The notes beneath the pieces are model-generated. The model was not told the DNA's origin, did not search any database, and saw nothing but the letters and a program-made list of their open reading frames with translations. From Mesostigma viride (Eukaryota; Streptophyta; Mesostigmatophyceae; Mesostigmatales; Mesostigmataceae), in NCBI GenBank assembly GCA_009746045.1, contig RPFO01000165.1:4005367-4069366 (forward strand): a DNA stretch of 64,000 nucleotides. Reading direction: 5' to 3'. Positions 46,739-60,000 of the stretch are shown here, in pieces. The position numbers were made by a program, and so were the translations under genes. Each line of letters begins with the position of its first letter. The stretch's first letter is position 1.

Positions 46739-49268
46739 ATGGCCCGGGGGCCAGACCCTCCGCCTAATTCTGGAGGCGCGTGCTCCAGGGGAACGGCGGA
46801 GGCCCTGAAAAGGGTCAAAAAGCACTGTGAGTGGTACAGACGCCGCGTAGGTGTTGCGACAAGCCCCGCAAAAGGAAGTGCAGATTTAATCTATGTGAAA
46901 CAAAACAAGTATGAACAGCTTCTGGCAGAGCGGGTGAGTCTGCCGAAGCGGGAGGTGGCGGGAAAGGCGAAGCTGCTGGACTTGCTGGCGCTACGACCTA
47001 GTTGGCGGAAGGTGTACGCCAGCGAGGCCAACTGCATCAAGCCGGAGGTGGCCGCCAGTGCGTGGTATTGGAATGTACCTGTCCCCAGCCGAGGGTGCAC
47101 CATGGCGGAGTGGGGGAAGTTGATGGGGAGGGCAGCGGACGTGGGGATGGTGGAGTTCCGAGAGACGCGGCCAAAGTGGGTAGACGGATGTTTTGGGGTG
47201 GCCAAAGGAGTGGGGGAGCAAAGGTTCATTGTGAATAAGAAGTTGGACAACGCACTGTGGGTGGACCCCCCTAAGACGATGTTACCGCACCTGGGCATTC
47301 ACTCGGAGGTCCATGTCAAGGGTCCGTGCTACACGGCCAAGAGCGACCTTGTCTCGTATTACTATACCATCCAAGTACCGGAGTGGTGGTGGGATTATCA
47401 AGGGCTACCTGATGTGTGGTCCACCGATGTTGGGTTGCCGGGGCGACGGAGGAGGGTGTGGCCAGTGCTGAAAGTGCTCGCCATGGGGCACTCCCACACT
47501 GTAGTGTTAGGGGAAGCCATCCATGAGATGGTCCTCTATGCCACGGGCGCTTTGGATCCTAGACGGCAGGTGAACCGCCTCACAAGTGTAGGGGAGCTGA
47601 CCGTGCTTCGGAATGCATGGGGTAACCCAACCGCCCTAGCCATCGAGTACAAGGAGGAGAGCACGAGGGAGATGCAAATCGACCTTGAGGACCCCCCTAC
47701 CCCTATGCTATCCATCACTATTGATGACCTGGTGGTCAGCAATGGGCGCACGTGCAAGGCGGTGAATCGCTTAATCACGAGTGCTATTGAAGAAGGGTAA
47801 GCGCTTAACAACCTTGTGCCCTCCAAGGACAAGACGATCATCACTAGTCCGGAGGGGGAAGATGAGCTAGAAGCTCTGGGTGTAGTTCACCGGCGGGATG
47901 GGGTGCTGGAGCCGACCGCCAAGCAGCTCACCCTTGTGGTTGAGCACACTCGTGTACTCCTCGAGAGGGGACGCGCTACCGCTGAGGCGCTGGCCGCCGT
48001 CGTGGGCCGGTGGGTGTGGCTGCAAATGCTCAGCCGCACTTGCTTGTCCATATGGCAGCAGAGCTTTAAGTTCATCAACCTCAAGGGGTGGGGCCAGCGA
48101 ACGCAACCCTTGTGGCAAGGCGTGCGCGATGAGCTCGAGTGTGCCATGGTCTTGCCCCCCATGCTCCGTGTGGACCGGGCCGCTGCCCTGGCTCCGGTGG
48201 TGGTGGCTTTGGATGCGTCTAGTTTTGGGCAGGGGGTGGTGTACGCTGAGATGGCCCCGGCTGAGGTGACGGAACTAGCTCGGGGTCGGGGGGTGCGGGG
48301 CTATGCAACCCTCCTCACCCCAGGTGAGGCCATGTATGCGGGGCCTAGACCCTTGACTAAGGCCGGGGTAAGAGCCATCCATCAACGGGCGGTGGCACGT
48401 AGGCATCAAGAGTCGGTGGCACGATTCGACCATGCCCATCCATGCTTGTTGCGCGCCTTGCCGATTGAGGAATACTATTGCGAGTATATCGCCTGGGCGC
48501 ACTCACGGTGTTACAGCCGCCAGTTGTGTGTCAATGCGCTTATGGGCCTGAGTTTGTACTTTCCTCGGGAGGCGCGGGACTGCCTTGGCACGCAGTGTTT
48601 TGGCTGGCTGGCGCACGTTGGCACCTCCTCGTGCCACCCCCCCCCATTCCATGGGAGGCTGCGTTTGCGCTTGCTTGTACTATGGTACTTCAGTGGCAGC
48701 CTCGTGCCACTATGATGGTCATCGTTATTTTCCAGCAATACCTGCGGGTATCGGAGGCGCTCAACCTGTTGGTCGGCCATGTGCGCTTGCAGCCTGATGT
48801 CCGGTTGCGGGGTTCGCAGCGGGGCGCCTTGTTGCTGATGTCAGCTAAGACGGCTAAGGGGGAAGTGCAGTCTATGGTGGTCGAGGATGTCATGTCTGAG
48901 ACCCTCTTGCAGGCTAGTATGGGTGGAAAGGCAGCATGGGATCGGGTGTTCCCTTACGATTATGCCCAGTTCAGCCGGGTTTGGCAGCCGGGTTAGGCCA
49001 CGCAGGCTTTGGGGGTCGACACGGTGTTTACCATTCATGGGCTGCGGTATGGGGGCTGCGGTATGGGGGGGCTACCTATGATTTTTTGCGGCAGCGCAGC
49101 ATGGCTGATATTCGACATCGGGGTTGCTGGCGCAGCAGCAAAACTGTCGCCCACTATGTTGGTTTGCACCGGACCTTGGCCCTCGCGCTTTCTGACGCCC
49201 TGGGTCGGGCTATCGCCGCCTGGCCCCCTCGAATCTGGCAGAGCGTCTTTTCTCTGCCCTCCGATTAA
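46739..49268 (+). pseudogene. PAT element RT - RNase H - tyrosine recombinase
   Basis: RT from about ATG 46,739: RFIVNKKLDNALWVDPPKTM, AKSDLVSYYYTIQVPEW, VLAMGHSHTVVLGEAIH and the catalytic ITIDDLVVS. A single TAA at 47,798-47,800 interrupts the same frame before the connection (VPSKDKTIITS) and RNase H (VVALDASSFGQGVVYAEM). The recombinase follows: the catalytic Arg in YLRVSEALNL (about 48,745), HGLR as the His-x-x-Arg box (about 49,036), a Trp in HRGCWRSS and the nucleophilic Tyr in KTVAHYVG (about 49,160). Breaks: frameshift at a run of nine C (about 48,637), TAG 48,994-48,996, and a 14-bp tandem duplication at 49,039-49,066. Confidence 0.8.
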
Positions 49269-49343
49269 GCTCCCTTCATTCTTATTTTATGCGTCAATCG
49301 GTTCTTGTTTTGCCCCTGGCTTGGGTCGTAAGGGAGGGATGTA

Positions 49344-49479
49344 AGGGTAAGGCTAGCCTTTTTGGGGCATTAAGTGTTCCCATGGGTAAGGATGGCCAGT
49401 TGAGGGCCACTTCCCGATGCGCTGTACTAATTGTTTTTATAAAGAGTCTGGTTACCTTGGAGTTCCACGGTTAATAGAA
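49344..49479 (+). repeat. Split direct repeat B1
   Basis: Matches B2 (about 49,900-50,035), both ending ccacggttaatagaa. Confidence 0.8.
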
Positions 49480-49870
49480 TCGGGGTTCTCTGAACATAGC
49501 TTATTTATAGTGATAAGGAAGGGGAGCCGCTGATGCTAGATGAAATAGAGCTTGGTGTTGTGATCGTAATAAGGTTGATTAGGCTTCTACTGTGCGAGTA
49601 TTACGGATGCTATGGCCTAGTTGTTGCGGCCGGTACCTTGACGGGGTGCTGAGTACCTTGACGGATTTTTGCGTCTAGGTTCTCCTAAAAGATCTGTGGT
49701 TGTGGACGGGTTTGCAACAAGCACTATCTGAAGTGAAACTCGACGGCTAAAAATTATTAGAGGCCATTGCTGAAATCTGGCCGTTGGTAGATAGCCATTG
49801 GCTTTGGGCCGTTGGCCTTGAAACACGATAAAAGCTCGCTCATCTAGCCCATGGCGGTCTCTTTTGTTTT
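49475..49870 (+). repeat. Split direct repeat A2
   Basis: Second copy of A, starting tagaatcggggttctctg directly at the end of B1. Confidence 0.85.
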
Positions 49871-49899
49871 CCCACCCGCCCTCCTTGAGTTGCCTGTTT

Positions 49900-50035
49900 G
49901 GGGGTGAGGCTAGACTTTTCGGGCATTAAGTGTTCCCATGGGTAAGGATGGCCAATTGAGGGCCACTTCCCGATGTGCTCTACTTATTGTTTAAATAAAG
50001 AGTCTGGTTACCCTGGAGTTCCACGGTTAATAGAA
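49900..50035 (+). repeat. Split direct repeat B2
   Basis: Second copy of B, terminating the element. Separated from A2 by about 29 bp. Confidence 0.8.
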
Positions 50036-50504
50036 GTTATGATTGTGAACCCATGGTATATGGTGTCCCCGTTTTTTAGCAAGGGCATGGCAGGGTACAG
50101 AGAGGGTCAAACATGAATTTGCACAAGCTAATAAACCACTGTATCTATGCCCTCATACACAGGTTGGCATTCCCGCAAGGCGTGCAGAAGAGTCACTTAT
50201 AACTCTAAAACTACATTATTTATCTTATATTGTTACTTGTCTGCGATGAAAACCCAGGCCAACATCAAGCGCCTAGATACGTTGTTACCTTCGAAAGAAT
50301 AGAGATTCTCAAGAAACAGGTTGACAGATTTAATCTTCTGACATCAGCTAAAACAGTGCATGTTCAGATACCAAATAGCCTTCTACCCAGCCCTCTATGC
50401 GCACTTAAGTGGAGTGGGTGGCACCCAGCGAGAGGGCACTAGCAAAAAAGCAAACAACAAGGGACAATCTCATAAGGTCCACCACAAGCATAATTCGAAG
50501 CGCA
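50036..50504. other. Spacer with no recognised gene
   Basis: Between the PAT element and the 21-bp minisatellite. No supported frame. Confidence 0.3.
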
Positions 50505-50507
50505 TCC

Positions 50508-50651
50508 CTTACTTATCACTACCCTACACTTACTTATCACTACCCTACACTTACTTATCACTACCCTACACTTACTTATCACTACCCTACACTTACTTAT
50601 CACTACCCTACACTTACTTATCACTACCGTACACTTACTTATCACTACCCT
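50508..50651. repeat. 21-bp minisatellite (7 copies)
   Basis: Unit ttacttatcactaccctac plus ac, nearly perfect, one variant unit near 50,628. It lies just downstream of the PIF1 gene. Confidence 0.9.
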
Positions 50652-50699
50652 AGTAGGCCGCCAGGTTTGTGGCGCTCACTGCACGTGTGATACGCGCGA

Positions 50700-50851
50700 C
50701 TATGCACAAAGAGTGCTGGCACTGAGTTTGACTGTGGTAGTAAGCATTTCTTAGGCCAGCCTGGGTCCCCACTACTAGCGTAATGCCTTTGACTATGCAC
50801 GAGTAGCGCTGGTGCCGAGCTTGGCTAGCGCTGTATGCAAATAGGCATTTT
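50700..50851 (-). repeat. Tandem duplication of the PIF1 last-exon end
   Basis: Two diverged, partial copies of about 100 bp that include the last codons and the sequence after the stop (gccaagctcggcaccagcgc; aatgccta/aatgctta) stand directly downstream of the gene. Confidence 0.6.
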
Positions 50852-51020
50852 CTAGGCCTGCGGTTTGTAGACCCACTGCAAGCACCGTACCTGAGGGTGT
50901 GCACGGAGCGCAGTGGCGTTGAGCTTGCCCACCAGCTTGAGGCCTTGCAGCGTCCGTGCGCGGCTCAAGGCCACGTAAGCCTGACCGCACTCAAACACGC
51001 GCTCGAGGGACACCTCCACT
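50852..51020 (-). CDS. PIF1: PIF1 last exon, motif VI and stop
   Basis: 169 bp. [20 protein letters not shown] carries the arginine-finger region, ARTLQGLKL, then a short tail ending in WVYKPQA and TAG (complement of 50,852-50,854). Confidence 0.88.
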
Positions 51021-54000
51021 CTGCACGTGAACAGAGATGCCAGAACGTGCAACGTTCTCTAATACAACTGATCGGTGACGAGATGCTGGTGGCGTTGCTG
51101 CATGATATGGAGGCACAGAGAGTGCCAGGTGTTTCTATTTTTAGAACAGCGTGGGTCAAGTCGAACAAGGGGGCAGAGGGAGTAAAGGAGAATATGGGAG
51201 GAAAGAGGCGAAGGAATATTCAGCGTTGCACATCTCATAGTTTACCACGGCCGCTCATGCTGATGCCTGATACAACACGCACCAACAGAACAACAAACGG
51301 TGATTAAGACATCCATGACATTATTAGGAATAGTAGTAGCCATAGTAATGCATGCTACTAGAAGAAAGGGTGGACAGCATGCGCAAATGCCGCTGACTCA
51401 TTTGGATACTAGCCCGTCGACTGCAACCAAAGCCCAGGAGCTCACCTGTCCAGGGACATCCCCTGGCTCTTGTGGATGGAGAGCGCCCATGCCAGGTCCA
51501 GCGGCAGCTGGCGGCGCGACGCCACAACGCGGCCTCCCATGGACACGCGCCACGTCTCTCGTTGGATAGTGCACTCCATGCCGCTGGGCTCGAGCAAGGC
51601 AGCCGGAGAAACCGCCGAAAAGTAGCCAGAAAGTAGCCAGAAGGATCCGGAAGGCAGGTGGGAGGCGGCCATGTGGTCATCGCCAGGTCAACTTGGCCAC
51701 CATAATGTTTTCAAACCCAATGGAACATTTATCCAACTCAATCCCCTCAAATGCTATTCGGTTGAGGACCTACAAATGGTAATTAGATAGTAGCAGTATG
51801 AATTATTGCAGTTATTAAATAATTGATGTCAGTTATCTAATAAGCTAGCGCTACTAAACCAGTACCGCTATGCCTGATGGCAACATGTCCGTTGCAAGGC
51901 TTTACTCTCAGAGCCTTAATGCACTCGCTTGTCGTTCTTATGCCCTGCCCAGCTAGTTTATCCCCTGTCATGCACAAAGGCTTATCTGCTGCACCGGTTG
52001 TTCTATTTCTGCTAGCAGCCAAAGCGATATGACTGATATATAAGAGAGAGTGCCTGGTCTAAGTGGCAAACCCCTTCTGGTCTAAGTGGTTAAACCCGCC
52101 AAGGCGTGGCATACCTTCCTGTTGCACCTGTCTCCTTGCAATGAGTAGCGAAGTTACTTGCTACACACCGATGGCTGGCGCATAGCTGGCACACAGATAG
52201 CTGGCATATACTTTTGGGACTGCAGCAGGCGCTTGTTGCCAGTTCGAGCACGTGCTCCTTAAGAAAGCAGCAAGTTTCCCAATGCTGCTTCCTGCGCTCA
52301 CTAGCTGCGGTAGTCCACTTTTCACAGCGTTTGCAAGTCATCCACTTTCGAAATTGCATGGCAACCGCTTTGCCCATCGTTCACGCTGCCTGCGAGGCTA
52401 CTCGTTAAGTAATTCCCAAGCATGCGATACTAGCGAGAACACATGCAAGCGAACCGGGTGAAGTGCCCATGCAGGGTACCTAAAGTTCTAACCCAAGTAT
52501 GCAGGGTTTGCCAAGCGGTTTTATCGATACATTTCATTTCCACATTTAATCAACACATTTTATTGCCATATTCTATGGCAGCATTTTAATGCAGAATTAT
52601 AATTCCACATTCGAATGCCACAATTATATAGCCACAATTATATAGCCACAATTTATTGCCACATTTTGCTACACACATGCGAGCCTACCTGGTGAAGCGC
52701 ACAACAGGCAGCTGGCCGTGCGGCGTGAACTTTGTGACCACCCCGCGCGCGCCGTTCACGAGCTTGTCCGAGACCGAGATGGTCTGCTCAGAATGGTAAG
52801 AATAAATGTAGAATAAATGTCCAGGGGAAAAGACGAGGGAGAGAGGACCAGGTTAGAGGGCCAGATTAGAGCGCGAGCGCGAGCGCGAGAGCGAGAGCGA
52901 GAGCGAGAGCGAGAGCGAGAGCGAGAGCGAGAGCGAGAGCGAGAGCGAGAGCGAGAGCGAGAGCGAGAGCGAGAGCGAGAGCGAGAGCGAGAGCGAGAGC
53001 GAGAGCGAGAGCGAGAGCGAGAGCGAGAGCGAGAGCGAGAGCGAGAGCGAGAGCGAGAGCGAGAGCGAGAGCGAGAGCGAGAGCGAGAGCGAGAGCGAGA
53101 GCGAGAGCGAGAGGAGTTGTAAGACGACAACGATACCCCGATGCACCAGCTGGTCGGAGACTGAGATGACCTGCCCCGGGTATTTACCAGCACAAGGACA
53201 GGAGTTATAAGATGACAACGCTACCAACATTCACCAGCTGGTCGGAGACCGAGATGACCTCCCCCGAGTGGTCAGATTAGAGAACCAGGGTATTTTGACA
53301 AAAGATTAGGGAGGGAGGGGCCAAACTAGACAGCGAGGGTAAAATGTCAATGAAGGTCAGTAGGGATAAAGAGCCAGACTAGAAAGCCCAGGGTAGAATG
53401 ATGAGGTATTTAGGGGGACTGGGGAGAGAACAGACAGAGGGGGAACAGTAACAGACTGGCTATTCGATTCTGGGTTACTGGGAACAGTAACAGACTGGCT
53501 ATTTGATTCTGGGTTACTGGGAACAGTAACAGACTGGCTACTTGATTCTGGGTTACTGGGAACAGTGACAGACTGGCTACTTGATTCTGGGTTACTGGGA
53601 ACAGTAACAGACTGGCTACTTGATTCTGGGTTACTGGGAACAGTAACAGACTGGCTATTTGATTCTGGGTTACTGGGAACAGTGACAGACTGGCTATTTG
53701 ATTCTGGGTTACTGGGAACAGTAACAGACTGGCTACTTGATTCTGGGTTACTGGGAACAGTGACAGACTGGCTATTTGATTCTGGGTTACTGGGAACAGT
53801 AACAGACTGGCTATTTGATTCTGAGATGGTGTGCACGGGCGTTTGAGGATTAGGGGGGAAGACAATTAGAAGACGAACGAGAGGATGACAGTCCCCACTC
53901 AGCAGGAGGAATCGCGACAAGACGGCGTGGCAGCCCATGCTCCAGCGGAGGGCACGGGACTTGTACTAGGTAATACTCAAAATAGGCCGTGGATATTTTG

Positions 54001-57000
54001 TGGAGCATTGGTTTCGGACTCCATGAATGTCAACTATTGCTCTTACTGTTGTCAGTTACTCTTAGCTACTCTCCGCTAACAACTGTTTGCTAACAGGGAG
54101 CATCTCGCATGACAATCAACCGACGATGTACACAAGGCAAGGGATGTGTGGTAACACAGAAAGCTTTAGTCATCTTTAAAGGACAACACTGCATATGAAC
54201 CAAACATGAACATGTGCTCATTAGATGCATGGGTAGTTAAGCCTGGTTTTGTCCAGGGCCACGGTGCAACATGTCCAGCACCCGTGCAACATGTCCAGCA
54301 TAGCAGCATATTCCACCATATTGATGGCTCAAGCAGAGAGTGTTGCGTGCATGCTATCCATTGTACACTGCATTCCCATACGGTAGTCCCAGGACGCTGA
54401 GCGGTTACTTACCTTGACCAGCATGACTTGGGCGCCCAGCTTCAGTTCCAGCTTGGCTCTTGCGGGGCAGCACGCCTGGTCACATGAGTGGAGATGGGCA
54501 ACGGGGGTACCGTGCTGCATGTTACAACGATTTCGTGCAGGAAACAAGATCCCTAATGATCGAACTTTCATGTGCGCATGGCCTCATGCACTGTAGGCAT
54601 GTGCTGTGGTTGGAATTCTTGGAAAACCGACCTGGAATTCAGCTGCTCAGGTGGCAGGGTGGCATGGCAATCTGGCCCAGTCCACGGTGATTTTGTAGTC
54701 ATGGATTACGAGCACGATTGTGGGCTGAGCTCTGCAGAACCCAGAGAGACAAAGCACCGTGACCTTATTTCAACATGACGTGTAGCAGACCTTGGGGCAG
54801 GTAAACGTTCTACGTTCACAGATCTGGACGTAGCCAAGGCATTGAAGGCCTGGGGTGCTTCCCTTGGGGACATTAGCAGTTCCCAGGACAGGGAAAATCA
54901 CAGCCTTTCTCCAAGTCTATTTGTGGTTGCTTTGTCTGCTTGTATAGGCTGATTGTCATTATCCCCAGGCCGCCCGCTGTCCTAGCAGGTTGCTCGCAGA
55001 TATAACCAGGAGAATAAGGAAACATAACTAGGGGAAAACAAGTACAGTAGGCGTAGTGATGTAGGCGTCAAGCATAGAGAAGCATGGGAGCGCAAGGGCG
55101 CATCCCTGAGCATCGAATACCTCCAATATGCTCCCCTGTGGGTGCGTCGGGGCGGCCCCGGCGGCGTAGTCGTCCTCTGCGGTGTACGTTTTCGTCTCAC
55201 CGTCCAGCTCATCGATCATGCGCTTGTTCATGCCGTCCACATCCAGCTGGGAAGGAGGGGCAGCAGGGCAAAGGGCAGAGGAAGCCAGCGGTACAGCATG
55301 AAATGCTGTGAGAGGGGAGGAGTGCGTTGTATAATGACTGTGCTTTTTTAAGGCCGTTCTCACACAGTTGATACGTGGCAGGAGTTCACGGCAGGAGAAG
55401 CGGGAGCAGGAAGATCATGCTTGTACCAAGGAAGACTCTTACCATGGAATGGAGAACTGGCACGGCACGGCACGGCACAGCACGGCACGGATCTCAACCA
55501 TGTGAAAGACGGGAAAGAATTTGGTGGAGCCCTGCTGCGCTACCTGCAGCCTCACGGCTGGTACGTACCGGCGTGGTACCCACTTGCTCGGGAACTGCAT
55601 TGGCAGCGTCTAAGTAAAGGGAAAAAGTGGCATGTATGCCGGAAGAGTAATAAGACTCCCTGACCTTAGAACAAAAAGATTTGAGGGAGTGAGTGGGCCC
55701 GTATGGCTTGACCACGTGCTATCAAATCAAACGCTTCTACGACACTGATTAATGCTAACTAAAGTATGCTTGGCGCAGGTTTTGCACAGCTCGCTAACTA
55801 ACGCTTGGCACAGGCTTGTCATAGCTGCGTGCCTATCAGCTGTGTGTGATCCAACTTTGCCACAGCAGTGCCGTGCATTACTGCTAGCTAGCCATCAAGC
55901 AACTACCTTGGCTACCTTATGGTTACCTCGCTCTTGTCCTTATGTCCACATGTAGCCATCAAGCAACTACCTTGGCTACCTTATGGTTACCTCGCTCTTG
56001 TCCTTATGTCCACATGTAGCCATCAAGCAACTACCTTGGCTACCTTATGGTTACCTCGCTCTTGTCCTTATGTCCACGTGTAGCCATAGCAAGCACCTTT
56101 TCTATGTGCAGCTTTGTGGGCAGGATGCCTTCTTCTGGATGGTCGGTCACCTAACTGCCCCCAGAATTCCTAATAATAGACTAATCCTGGTAGTAGTGGT
56201 ATTAGTAGATAGGTACCTTGTGCGTGTGCAGCTTTGTGGGCAGGATGCCGTCTTCTGGGTGGTCGGTCACCTCGCACCCGGCGTCGGCGCTGTGAAGCAT
56301 CTTGTGGACGCTCTCCACACTGGCCTCGCCCGTGCGGATGGCGTTGAGCAGTTGGATGAACCTGGTCATGACAAGTGGCATATAACCATGATTGTATAGA
56401 TACAGAACATGAGTGATAATTTTGATTAAATTAAAAAATTAAATTATAACATGACTCCGTAGAAGGATGATGTAGCATAATTTTAATAGTGTGTATTAAA
56501 TATAGTTGTACTGATTTAGGCCCAGGTAGTAAGAGCACGAATGCAGGAACAAGGAAATCAAGGAGGAGAGAGGGAGGTCTAATTATGTATTTTTCACCCC
56601 TTTACTCTCCAGCCCCCCAACAAAAAATGTGACTAGCCTAGTCAAGGGCGCAGCCAGACGCGACTAGACTGCACAGCCGAATGGTACCTATTCTTGTTGA
56701 TCAAAGACAGATAGCTCCATGGCTATAGCATTACTGTGAAATTGTGAGCAGGCAGCAACATGCAGGCAGCTACAACGATTCATGATGCTTTATATAATAC
56801 CATTTTACTGCATGGCACAGCCACTTTAGCGACAACTGCGCAGAAGCATGTATGGATGGGCGGGAGCCGGAGCAGGAGCGGGAGCAAGAGCAGGCCAGCG
56901 ACTGTAGCATGTAAGCATGTCCAACGCCAGCCTGCCTGTAGCCGCGCTTCATCCATCGCTGGCCTTGCTTTGTTTGCATGCATCACCACAAAGCGTCAGA

Positions 57001-60000
57001 TATATTGTGCTTGTTGTTTTCGTGAATGTGCCATGCAATCATGACTTATACAATGAATTATGATGAAGGCCGTGGGGAAAAGCAGACCGGCAGCTGCAAC
57101 ATGTCGCCACATATCCTACAATGATGTCTGTCTGCAGACCTGCTCATTGCATTGGTGGCGGTTCCATGCAATTCTACCAATTCGTCATAGAAAGCAGCCG
57201 ACAGGAGCGTGCCAGCGACTACGACGTACCCAACATCAGCCTGCCGGTACACCTGTGTGAGCTGCACGCAGCACTGCTTGGGGAAGAGCGTCCACCAGCA
57301 GTTGGCCTGGAAGCAGAAGCGGCGGCTCTGGGTGCCGTGCATGCTGCTGCCCTGGGAGACAGGTGGCAGCTGGTGGAAGTCGCCTGGGAGTGGTAATGGG
57401 GGCCGTGCGTGGTATTAATGGGGGCCGTAATACAGTAACAGCGGTCGTGGTAGTAATGGGGGCCGTATTACAGTAACAGCGGCCGTGGTAGTAATGGGGG
57501 CGACACAAGAGGGACGGGACGCAGATGGATCGAAGGCAAGCTTTGTCAATGAGTGATTGAGACATTGGTGATGCAGCATTCCTGGGTGACCGTGCACTGC
57601 TGCACCTTCTTTCTTTACGATGTAGGGGCCATCGACCGCTGCTGTGGCGAGCAAGGCGATCAAAGTTGCATTCCTAGCATGCTCAGCTGTGTTGAGATTC
57701 AGCATGCACGTTATGGAATCAGAAAGAGAGCTTGAAGGTAGTCTGAGGAACGCTGTTCGAATGATGGTGGCAGTCGTTGCTGAAGTCATATGGATTGTCT
57801 GATTCCCTACAGAAACTAGAGAATTCGGATAGTGAAGGAGAATGACAAAAACCATCTCGCCACATGGCCTTTTATAGCTGCTCCTGCGTAGTTTGCCCTT
57901 CCCCGCTAGACCAAACGCTTGGTCCTCACTTGGATCTGTGCAGCCCTAGTAGCAGCCTTGCCTGCATTGGTTGTAAGTGGCAGCTAAAAGTTGCCACCGC
58001 GAGGCGAGGGCCAAGTCGGGTCATCGAATCACAACTGCGATCCAAAAAGCATAGCCGTTGACACCTGACCTCACTAGCCTCACCAAGTTTTCATTATGAT
58101 TGCGAATTGCCTGGATTCTAAATCGGTAGTCGGGCTTCCCAGTAGGAACAGTCGGGCACCCACCTGCGAATATGAGCTGGATGCCACCAAACGGCTTGCT
58201 CGAGTTTCGCAGGCTTCGCGCGATGAAATCGAGCTGCCACGGGCAATGCACAGTCATGAGCATACACCAAAGTCCAAACATTGCAACCCGATTAATCGAC
58301 AACTCAGAATATGGGTGCTATTAGTCAGAGACAGGCACTAGACTTGGTTTGGATGATGACAACTCAGAACATGGGTGCTATTAGTTAGAGACTGGCACTA
58401 GAGTTAGTTTGGATGATGACAACTCAGAACATGGGTGCTATTAGTTAGCGACTGGCACTAGAGTTAGTTTGGATGATGACAACTCAGAATATGGGTGCTA
58501 TTAGGTAGAGACTGGCACTAGAGGTAGTTTGGATGGTGACAACTCAGAATAGGGGTGCTATTAGGTAGAGACTGGCACTAGAGGTAGTTTGGATGATGAC
58601 AGCTCAGAGTATGGGTGCTATTAGTTAGAGACTGGCACTAAAGTTAGTTTGGATGATGAGAACTCAGAATATGGGTGCTATTACTTAGAGACTGGCACTA
58701 GAGGTAGTTTGGATGATTGCTAGTCAGTTACTGTTACCAAAACTTAAGATGTGGCCATGCGATCAAGGAATGTAAAGGATTTCGCCCACCCGCCATCCAC
58801 CACAAGCATGAACCCATGAACAAATGTCCGCATTGTGGCTCACATTCTGAACAGATGAATCTATGGATTTTGTGAGTATGGCACGCTTGGCAAGACCGTC
58901 TGTTAGAAACAGCCCAGGACGCTGTCTACTGCGTCATCGCCAAGCCACACGCCTTGTCCAGCAGATCGATCTGATCACCAGGCCAGGAGCAGTCAGCAGG
59001 TCCCACCATGCTTCGCAAGGGCAAGCCCTTCTACCTGCCAGCCATGAATGCTCCCCTTCTACCTGCAAGCTATGACCTGTGGCCTTGCAAGGCAGCCCCT
59101 ATACTTCCATTCGAAGGTCCAGCATGCTACTCACGCCAGCCAGCAGGTTCCAATGCCACACCATGGGCACACTGTCCAACAGGCTTGATGGACTTGTTGT
59201 GAGCAGGTTTGACTACATACCAGGCAAGGTCGGACCAACAGACAGATGCAGGCCTGATCAGCACACCACGCATACTGTCGAACAGGTCCAAGTTACCACA
59301 TGGAGCTGCGAGGACTGCTGCCGTCAACTGCGCCAGGCACGCAGTCCATCTGATCTGTAAAACATGCCTCTGATGCTGTTTACCAGGTCCAGTTGGACAA
59401 CCACCCACTGTTCTGGTCAACAGCCCACTCATGCTCTCTTCCGGTTTCGTAAAAAGCCACAAACGCTGTCTTCCAGCTCATTACGCCATCCTCAGGTTCC
59501 CTACACCACCTAGGCTGTCCGACACAACCCTTAAGCGTCCCCTCATGCTCTCTCTCATGCTAAGCACGAGTCTAATTATCAAGCCACGAGCACATTCTGG
59601 TGTCGAAGTACCTACTCGTGCTTTGCAACACATTGAACCAAAGGCCTTCTCACTGTTAGGTCTGGCTACTAGGCTTGGGGGAGGTCCTATTTATACCCCA
59701 CTCACGCTGTCCAGCAGCTCCGCGTCCACCATCGACACCTCGTCCACGATCAGCGTCCTCACGGCGCGCCACCTGTCCGCCGTGGCCTTCTTGCGCGCCA
59801 TCTCCAGCAGTTGCTGCGGCGAGCCGTCCGCGCGGCCCACACCTGCCGGGGTTTAAAAGATTTGAAGGAGTTATGGAGGTGTTGTTGGCTAAAAGCGTTT
59901 ATGGTTGTTTTGTTTTAATGCTTCGTAGCAACTGCTGTAGCTATAGGGTGACAAGGTGCAAAACTGCTTTCAGGCATTATATTGGTGACAGGTCCACCAT

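Larger units (their letters stand above)
44499..50035 (+). mobile_element. PAT/TOC-like tyrosine-recombinase retrotransposon
   Basis: 5.5 kb with split direct repeats A1 (44,499-44,894), B1 (about 49,344-49,479), A2 (49,475-49,870) and B2 (about 49,900-50,035). Between A1 and B1: gag-like ORF, RT, RNase H and tyrosine recombinase. The A1-ORFs-B1-A2-B2 layout is diagnostic of PAT-type elements of the DIRS order (TOC1 and Kangaroo of volvocine algae are examples), which integrate through a circular intermediate. B1 and A2 share tagaa at their junction. No methyltransferase domain is seen. Coding frames are broken in several places. Confidence 0.85.

Noticed and set aside
52756-53938. Long Arg-Ser, Leu-Ser and [12 protein letters not shown]-type repeat frames
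   Set aside because: They are translations of the 6- and 39-bp arrays inside a PIF1 intron. The period divisible by three keeps them open.
58299-58720. CRISPR-like array
   Set aside because: The 60-bp units are contiguous tandem repeats without variable spacers, in a eukaryotic intron.
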